Positions 58,126-64,000 of a stretch of 64,000 nt of DNA are shown here, one piece after another (positions within the stretch are counted from its first letter, which is position 1; every line of letters starts with the position of its first letter). The notes beneath the pieces were generated by a model. That model worked only from the letters and a program-made list of their open reading frames with translations, did no database searches and was not told the origin of the DNA. The stretch is from JBHGYD01 sp041920415 (GTDB taxonomy: Bacteria > Bacillota > Bacilli > Bacillales > Anoxybacillaceae). The DNA lies in NCBI GenBank assembly GCA_041920415.1, contig JBHGYD010000003.1:1-64000 (forward strand), in the 5' to 3' direction. Position numbers and translations under genes: made by a program.

Positions 58126-58150
58126 AAAGAGTGGGTTTCCCCACTCTTTT
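58126..58150 (-). terminator. Terminator of polC
   Basis: AAAGAGTGGG and CCCACTCTTT form a 10-bp stem, but the following U-run on the minus strand is short (CGC follows). The rest of the 227-bp polC-rimP gap shows no other feature that I can support; it should include the rimP promoter. Confidence 0.6.
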
Positions 58151-58247
58151 CTTACACATTATCTTTACCATTTCCACTAAAACTATAACATATTGGAAAA
58201 TATATTGCAACGGAAAAACTTGATGGCAATCCCTTTTTACTCATTGA

Positions 58248-61200
58248 TTAGAATAAAGAAAGCTGATTATGGTCTGGTAAAGAATCGAGGCAGCCGCGAC
58301 TCTCTAAATATTCGAGAATTGTTTTTGATACTTTTCCGCGCTGTTGCAAGTCTTCTTTTGATAAAAACTCACCTTCTTCACGGGCACGGACAATACTAAG
58401 CGCGACGTTCGTTCCAAGTCCCGGTATCGCATTAAATGGAGGAATGAGCGAATTTCCGTCAATGACGAATTCGGTTGCTTGCGAACGATAAAGATCAATG
58501 TTTTTAAACGAGAATCCTCGTTCACACATTTCAAGCGCGATTTCTAATACTGTTAGTAAGCTTTTTTCTTTTGCGCTTGCATCTAACCCTTTTGCATTAA
58601 TTTCTTCAATTCGCTTTCGAATCGCCGCAGAACCTTTCACCATCGCATCTAAATCAAAGTCTTCGGCACGCACCGTAAAATACGAAGCATAGTACAGCAG
58701 TGGATGATGTACTTTAAAATATGCAATACGTACGGCCATTAATACATAAGCAGCAGCGTGCGCCTTTGGGAACATATACTTAATTTTTTTACATGATTCA
58801 ATATACCATTCCGGCACGTCATGTTTGCGCATTTCTTCTTCAAATTCAGGCGTTAATCCTTTTCCTTTTCGAACCGATTCCATAATTTTGAATGCTAACG
58901 ATGGCTCAAGACCGCGGTAAATTAAATACACCATAATATCGTCGCGACAACCAATCACTTCTGATAATGTACAAATCCCATTTTGAATGAGCTCTTGGGC
59001 ATTGCCAAGCCATACGTCCGTTCCGTGTGATAGCCCAGAAATTTGTACGAGCTCGGAAAACGTCTTCGGTTTTGTATCTTCCAGCATTTGTCTAACAAAA
59101 CGTGTACCAAACTCTGGAATCCCAAGCGTTCCGACATTGCACATAATTTGCTCTGGCGTCACTCCAAGCGATTCGGTACCGCTAAAAATTTTCATTACTT
59201 CTGGGTCATCCGTTGGAATCGTTTTTGGGTCAATTCCGCTTAAATCTTGGAGCATACGTATAACCGTCGGATCGTCGTGTCCAAGAATATCTAGCTTTAA
59301 TAAATTGTCATGAATCGAATGGAAATCAAAATGGGTCGTTCGCCACTCGGAACTTGTATCGTCCGCTGGATACTGAATCGGCGTGAAATCATAAATATCC
59401 ATATAGTCTGGTACAACAATAATACCTCCTGGGTGTTGCCCTGTCGTTCGTTTTACCCCCGTGCATCCTGCAGCGAGCCGATCGATTTCCGCACCGCGGA
59501 GCTGGAGATTATGATCGCTTGCATATCCTTTGACAAATCCGTACGCTGTTTTATCCGCGACGGTACCAATCGTTCCCGCGCGGTAAACGTTATCTTCACC
59601 GAACAATACTTTCGTATAGTTATGGGCGCGAGGTTGATATTCACCGGAAAAGTTCAAGTCGATATCCGGAACTTTGTCTCCTTTAAACCCAAGGAACGTT
59701 TCAAATGGAATATCGTGTCCGTCTTTTTTATATTTCGTGCCGCACTGTGGGCAATCTTTATCCGGTAAGTCAAACCCTGAACCAACCGAACCGTCATTAA
59801 AAAATTCGGAGTGCTTGCAGTTTGGACAAACGTAATGCGGTGGAAGCGGGTTTACTTCGGTAATTTCTGTCATCGTTGCGACAAACGATGAACCAACCGA
59901 TCCGCGCGAACCGACAAGATATCCGTCATCTAACGACTTTTTCACTAGCTTATGGGAAATTAAATAAATGACCGCAAACCCGTGACCAATAATGCTCTTC
60001 AATTCTTTTTCAAGACGCTTCTCAACAATTTCCGGCAGCGGATCTCCATAAATACTTTTCGCTCTTTTGTAACTCATTTCGCGAATTTCTTCGTCTGCTC
60101 CTTCGATTCGCGGCGTATAAAGTTCGTCTTTAATCGGTTTAACCTCTTCAATTAAATCAGCGATTTTTTGTGTATTCGTCACGACAATTTCTTTCGCTTT
60201 TTCTTCGCCAAGAAACGAAAAGCAGTCGAGCATTTCGTTTGTCGTCCGAAAATACACATCTGGCAGTTCATGGCGATTCAGAGGATTGGCTCCCGATTGA
60301 GAGTGAATTAATATTTTTCGATAAATTTTATCTTCTGGATTCAAGTAATGCACATTTCCTGTAGCGACAACCGGAATATTTAATTTTCCCCCCATTTTTA
60401 CAATATTTCGGATAATTTCTTTCAACATCTCTTCGTCTTTGACATAGTCCATCTCGATTAACGGTTTGTATACTTCCGGTGGATGAACTTCAAGGAAATC
60501 ATAAAATTTCGCGATTTCTTCAACTTCTTCCGGCGCTTTTTGAATCATGTTGTCAAACACTTCGCCTTTATCGCAGCCGGAGCCGATTAAAATTCCTTCG
60601 CGATGCTGTTGCAATACCGAACGCGGAATTCGCGGCACACGGTAAAAATATTGAATATGCGCAAGAGAAACTAATTTAAATAAGTTTTTAAGCCCGACAT
60701 CATTTTGTGCTAATAACGTGACGTGGAACGGTCGCGAGCGCTGATATGACGTTTCTTGGCGCGAGCGCTCATTGAATTCATCGTGATACAAAATCCCTTT
60801 TTCTTGAGCATCTTTTAATAACCGTATGAGCAAGTATCCCGTTGCTTCCGCATCATAAATCGCACGGTGGTGCTGCGTTAATTCAATATCGAATTTTTTA
60901 CAAAGCGTATTGAGGCGGTGATTTTTTAATTCCGGATATAAAAATCGCGCCAATTCAAGCGTATCAATGACAGGATTTGTCACTTTTCCAAGGCCGATTT
61001 TTTTAAATCCCGCATTTAAAAAGCCGATGTCAAAACTTGCGTTATGAGCAACGAGTACGCTGTCACCAATCCATTCATAAAATTGCTGTAACACTTCTTC
61101 CACATCCGGGGCATCTTTCACCATGTCATCCGTGATTCCTGTTAATTCGATCGTTGTAATCGACAGCGGATGATGTGGATTCGCAAATGACGTAAAGCGG

Positions 61201-62561
61201 TCGATAATTTCACCGTCTTTCACTTTTACAGCAGCTAATTCAATGATCGTATTGTAAACAGCCGACAACCCAGTCGTTTCTACGTCAAAAACAACAAACG
61301 TATCTTCCGCTAATAAACGATGTGCTTCATTGTAAGCGATCGGCACCCCATCATCGACAATGTTCGCCTCGACACCATAAAGGACTTTCATACCATATTT
61401 TTTCGCAGCACTATACGCTTCAGGAAACGATTGAACAACGGCATGATCAGTCACGGCAATCGCCGGATGTCCCCATTTTTTCGCTTGTTCGATAAGTTTC
61501 GTGACGGAAGTAACTGCATCCATTTGGCTCATTGGTGTATGAAGATGAAGCTCTACACGCTTTTCTCCTTCTTTAGCAGTATCTTGTCGTTCATTCGGCT
61601 TGATTTCGTTTACATCATTGGCAATCAACACAAGGTCACGGACAAATGTGTCGTTTTGCACGCTTCCCCTTACTTTCACCCACATTCCTTTTTTCACGCT
61701 GGCCATAAGAGCAACGTCTTCTTTATCACGGGAAAACATTTTGACAAGAATGGAGTTCGTATAGTCCGTCATTTTGAATGTCAATAAGGAACGACCACTT
61801 TTTAACTCTTTTAGTTCTACATCAAACACGTATCCTTGCACAACGACGCGGCGCTCTTCTTCAATGATGCTATCAAGCGTCCGAACTTCTTCCTCTTCTT
61901 TAATTGGATAGCCGATCACAAGCGGTCCTGCTGGCGCCTCAATAGCAGCTTCTGTTTGAGAATCTTTCTTCATCGTCATTTCTGTCAATGCTGCTAAGGC
62001 CCGCGCTTCGTCTTCTTGTTGTTTTTGTGCTAAAAATTGTTCATATTCACTTTCGGATTGTTTGATTTCAGTTTCTAATTGTAAAAACGGAAAGCCAAAC
62101 GATTGGTATACTTCCGCAATTTTTGCAGCAAAACGTCGTTTCAAGGCAATCGCTTCCGCATCATTGCGCGCTGTTACATACAGCTTGTTGCCTTTAACAA
62201 CAGGGAGCTGTTCATGAAGCAGTGTAACAAGCGGCGAAGAAATACCTTGCAACTCTTGTAAACAAAACGACCAATATCCGTGAACATCCGATTCTGTAAA
62301 AGCGGAATCAAGCGTTTGAATCGTATGTTTGACATTGGCAATATGTTGGAACGCATGAACAAGCTTTTGCGTAAATAGTTGGTACACGCTAGCAGGTAAA
62401 ATTTTTGGTAATAAAAAATAAAAGTGCCAACATTTTTGTTCCTTTTCAATCACGAGTTTTTGGATGCCCGCTTCCGAGAAATAAGGAACGATCTCATCAG
62501 ACGTCAACTCGAGTTGTTGCAACAACACTTGAAAACGTTCTTTTTGCTCGTTTGTTAACAT
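58248..62561 (-). CDS. polC: DNA polymerase III alpha subunit, PolC type
   Basis: 1437 residues, the usual PolC length. Order: N-terminal domain and OB fold (about 230-330); PHP domain, beginning …ELHLHTPMSQMDAV…, split by an inserted 3'-5' exonuclease (…VVFDVETTGLSAVYN… and …LVAHNASFDIGFLN…); the zinc region (…YVCPNCKHSEF… and …DCPQCGTKYK…); the palm with catalytic …VPDIDLNFSGEYQ…; fingers, helix-hairpin-helix; and a beta-clamp-binding C-terminus QLSLF. It is the essential replicase of low-GC Gram-positives. Upstream is proS, downstream rimP. Confidence 0.98.
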   Translation of the reverse strand: MLTNEQKERFQVLLQQLELTSDEIVPYFSEAGIQKLVIEKEQKCWHFYFLLPKILPASVYQLFTQKLVHAFQHIANVKHTIQTLDSAFTESDVHGYWSFCLQELQGISSPLVTLLHEQLPVVKGNKLYVTARNDAEAIALKRRFAAKIAEVYQSFGFPFLQLETEIKQSESEYEQFLAQKQQEDEARALAALTEMTMKKDSQTEAAIEAPAGPLVIGYPIKEEEEVRTLDSIIEEERRVVVQGYVFDVELKELKSGRSLLTFKMTDYTNSILVKMFSRDKEDVALMASVKKGMWVKVRGSVQNDTFVRDLVLIANDVNEIKPNERQDTAKEGEKRVELHLHTPMSQMDAVTSVTKLIEQAKKWGHPAIAVTDHAVVQSFPEAYSAAKKYGMKVLYGVEANIVDDGVPIAYNEAHRLLAEDTFVVFDVETTGLSAVYNTIIELAAVKVKDGEIIDRFTSFANPHHPLSITTIELTGITDDMVKDAPDVEEVLQQFYEWIGDSVLVAHNASFDIGFLNAGFKKIGLGKVTNPVIDTLELARFLYPELKNHRLNTLCKKFDIELTQHHRAIYDAEATGYLLIRLLKDAQEKGILYHDEFNERSRQETSYQRSRPFHVTLLAQNDVGLKNLFKLVSLAHIQYFYRVPRIPRSVLQQHREGILIGSGCDKGEVFDNMIQKAPEEVEEIAKFYDFLEVHPPEVYKPLIEMDYVKDEEMLKEIIRNIVKMGGKLNIPVVATGNVHYLNPEDKIYRKILIHSQSGANPLNRHELPDVYFRTTNEMLDCFSFLGEEKAKEIVVTNTQKIADLIEEVKPIKDELYTPRIEGADEEIREMSYKRAKSIYGDPLPEIVEKRLEKELKSIIGHGFAVIYLISHKLVKKSLDDGYLVGSRGSVGSSFVATMTEITEVNPLPPHYVCPNCKHSEFFNDGSVGSGFDLPDKDCPQCGTKYKKDGHDIPFETFLGFKGDKVPDIDLNFSGEYQPRAHNYTKVLFGEDNVYRAGTIGTVADKTAYGFVKGYASDHNLQLRGAEIDRLAAGCTGVKRTTGQHPGGIIVVPDYMDIYDFTPIQYPADDTSSEWRTTHFDFHSIHDNLLKLDILGHDDPTVIRMLQDLSGIDPKTIPTDDPEVMKIFSGTESLGVTPEQIMCNVGTLGIPEFGTRFVRQMLEDTKPKTFSELVQISGLSHGTDVWLGNAQELIQNGICTLSEVIGCRDDIMVYLIYRGLEPSLAFKIMESVRKGKGLTPEFEEEMRKHDVPEWYIESCKKIKYMFPKAHAAAYVLMAVRIAYFKVHHPLLYYASYFTVRAEDFDLDAMVKGSAAIRKRIEEINAKGLDASAKEKSLLTVLEIALEMCERGFSFKNIDLYRSQATEFVIDGNSLIPPFNAIPGLGTNVALSIVRAREEGEFLSKEDLQQRGKVSKTILEYLESRGCLDSLPDHNQLSLF

Positions 62562-62616
62562 GACGTCGATCCTTTCTCCTCTCTCAATGAAGATTCTATA
62601 TTCTATAATAGCAGAA

Positions 62617-62659
62617 GGGCTGTCCTAAAAATAGAACTTCTATTTTTAGGATTCAGCCC
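62617..62659. repeat. Large inverted repeat between proS and polC
   Basis: Outer arms GGGCTG (62617-62622) and CAGCCC (62654-62659) flank inner perfect arms of 14 bp (TCCTAAAAATAGAA, 62623-62636, with its complement 62638-62651). Two unpaired bases break the symmetry. It lies just after proS and may terminate it, but no U-run follows on the minus strand. GGGCTGTCC-type ends also occur on small repeats and IS ends in Firmicutes. Confidence 0.6.
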
Positions 62660-62672
62660 CTATTTTTCTTTT

Positions 62673-64000
62673 TTATAGATGTTGTAAAAGACGTTGAATG
62701 GTTTCAACCAATTCGTTGACGTGAACTTCCATCACTTCGCCTGTCCGACGCACTTTTACTTCGACGATTCCTTCACTAGCGCGTTTTCCAACGGTCACGC
62801 GAACTGGAATCCCAATTAAATCACTATCAGCAAATTTCACACCAGGACGTTCTTGACGGTCATCATAAAGAACTTCATAACCAGCTTGTCCTAACTTGTC
62901 GTACCATTCATCGGCCAGTTGGCGTTGTTCGTCATTTTTTGGGTTAACAGAAATTAAATGTACATGGAACGGAGCGACCGCAACCGGCCAAACAAGGCCG
63001 TTTTCATCGGCAAATTGTTCCGCAATCGCCGCCAATAAGCGGGAAACGCCGATGCCGTAGCATCCCATAATCATCGTTTGCGTGCGGCCGTTTTCATCAA
63101 GATAGGTCGCATTCATCGCTTCGCTGTAACGAGTGCCTAATTTAAAGACGTGACCGACTTCGATTCCACGTGCGAAACGAATCGTTCCTTTTCCATCTGG
63201 TGATGGGTCACCTTCTTGAATAAAACGCAAATCCGCATATTGGGAAACGGTAAAATCACGTTCAGGGTTGACACCAATATAATGGTATCCTTCTTCATTC
63301 GCGCCACATACGCCGTTGACAATCGCTTTTACAGCATGATCGGCAATTACTTCGATTTCCGCTTTTACGCCAATTGGTCCTAATGAACCGATAGCGCATC
63401 CCATTACTTCTTTTGTTTCTTCTGGAGATACTAATTCAACAACAGATGCTTCGTATAAATTTTTCACTTTCACATCGTTTACTTCATGATCGCCACGTAC
63501 CAGTACAAGTACATATTTTTCATCTACCTTAAACAACATCGATTTAATGCATTTATCAGGTGATACGTTTAAGAAAGAAGATACCTCTTCAATTGATTTT
63601 TGCTCCGGCGTATGTACTTTTTCTAAATCGCGAAGCGGCTCGTCGCTCTTTTCGTATTTCGTTATGACAGGCGCCATTTCGATGTTCGCAGCATAATCCG
63701 ATGCATCGGAATAAGCGATCGTATCTTCACCGATTTCTGATAAGACCATAAATTCATGCGTATCTTTTCCACCGATGGCTCCTGAATCAGCGATAACAGC
63801 ACGGAAATTCAAGCCACAGCGACGAAATACGTTCGAATATGCTTCATACATTTTATTGTACATTTCATCTAAACTTTCTTTAGACGTATGGAACGAATAC
63901 GCATCTTTCATAATAAATTCGCGACCGCGCAACAAACCAAAACGAGGGCGTTTCTCATCGCGAAACTTTGTTTGAATTTGGTATAACGTTAACGGCAAGC
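62673..64000 (-). CDS. proS: Prolyl-tRNA synthetase (3' part; N-terminus outside window)
   Basis: About 441 C-terminal residues; the gene runs off the right edge, and roughly the first 120 residues are missing. Motif 2 (…RGREFIMKDAYSFH…), the editing insertion (INS) domain from about …NIEMAPVI… to …FTVSQYADLRFI…, motif 3 (…GCYGIGVSRLLAAIAEQF…) and the anticodon-binding domain (…VAPFHVHLISVNPKN… to …LVETIQRLLQHL) are all present. It charges tRNA-Pro and clears mischarged Ala-tRNA-Pro. Confidence 0.96.
   Translation of the reverse strand, partial: LPLTLYQIQTKFRDEKRPRFGLLRGREFIMKDAYSFHTSKESLDEMYNKMYEAYSNVFRRCGLNFRAVIADSGAIGGKDTHEFMVLSEIGEDTIAYSDASDYAANIEMAPVITKYEKSDEPLRDLEKVHTPEQKSIEEVSSFLNVSPDKCIKSMLFKVDEKYVLVLVRGDHEVNDVKVKNLYEASVVELVSPEETKEVMGCAIGSLGPIGVKAEIEVIADHAVKAIVNGVCGANEEGYHYIGVNPERDFTVSQYADLRFIQEGDPSPDGKGTIRFARGIEVGHVFKLGTRYSEAMNATYLDENGRTQTMIMGCYGIGVSRLLAAIAEQFADENGLVWPVAVAPFHVHLISVNPKNDEQRQLADEWYDKLGQAGYEVLYDDRQERPGVKFADSDLIGIPVRVTVGKRASEGIVEVKVRRTGEVMEVHVNELVETIQRLLQHL

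Noticed and set aside
1..64000. CRISPR arrays, tRNA or rRNA genes
   Set aside because: No regularly spaced direct repeats, cloverleaf-like sequences or rRNA segments were noticed on reading through. This was by eye only; tRNAscan and a CRISPR finder would settle it.

Overview
The window looks like the chromosome of a spore-forming, low-to-moderate-GC member of the Bacillaceae, most like the Anoxybacillus/Geobacillus group. Protein sequences and gene order follow the Bacillus subtilis segment from proS-polC to mutS-mutL almost gene for gene, and sporulation genes (cotE, spoVS, spoIIIE, dpaAB) are included. Species assignment is inference from recalled family sequences; no search was run.

From about 5.6 kb to the right edge nearly every gene is on the minus strand, so transcription runs right to left. 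In that order come: proS (cut by the window edge), polC, the rimP-nusA-rnpM-rplGA-infB-ylxP-rbfA-truB-ribF-rpsO translation cluster, pnp, ylxY, mlpA, ymxH, the dipicolinate synthase pair dpaAB, asd-dapG-dapA (aspartate/diaminopimelate pathway), RNase J2, tepA-ylzJ, spoIIIE, the GntR regulator ymfC, a BMP-type nucleoside ABC transporter (nupN, nupO, nupP, nupQ), the M16 peptidase pair ymfF-ymfH, ymfI, ymfJ, ymfK, rodZ, pgsA, cinA, recA, rny (RNase Y), ymdB, spoVS, a membrane dipeptidase, korAB, miaB, ricA, cotE, mutS and mutL. Most transcription units end in a clear hairpin plus U-run.

The most notable backbone feature is recA. Its reading frame is cut between Asn204 and the following Pro by a 432-nt ORF-less insertion with group I intron hallmarks: the 5' exon ends in U, the intron ends in G, R- and S-like core elements can pair as P7, and there are several strong stems. 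Removing it restores a 350-residue RecA exactly in the ssDNA-binding L2 loop.

The left 5.6 kb is an accessory island where B. subtilis synteny stops after mutL. It holds a KimA-type potassium importer, wreckage of a prophage or integrative element (Bro-N antirepressor and tyrosine recombinase fragments), small membrane-protein genes (one with an in-frame amber codon), unidentified decayed coding sequence, and a c-di-GMP-I (GEMM-I) riboswitch. The riboswitch is followed by a hairpin that buries the Shine-Dalgarno of a stand-alone CheY-like receiver protein. A 9-nt perfect complement links the aptamer's P1 strand to the loop of that hairpin, which gives a readable switching model. No tRNA, rRNA or CRISPR array was seen.
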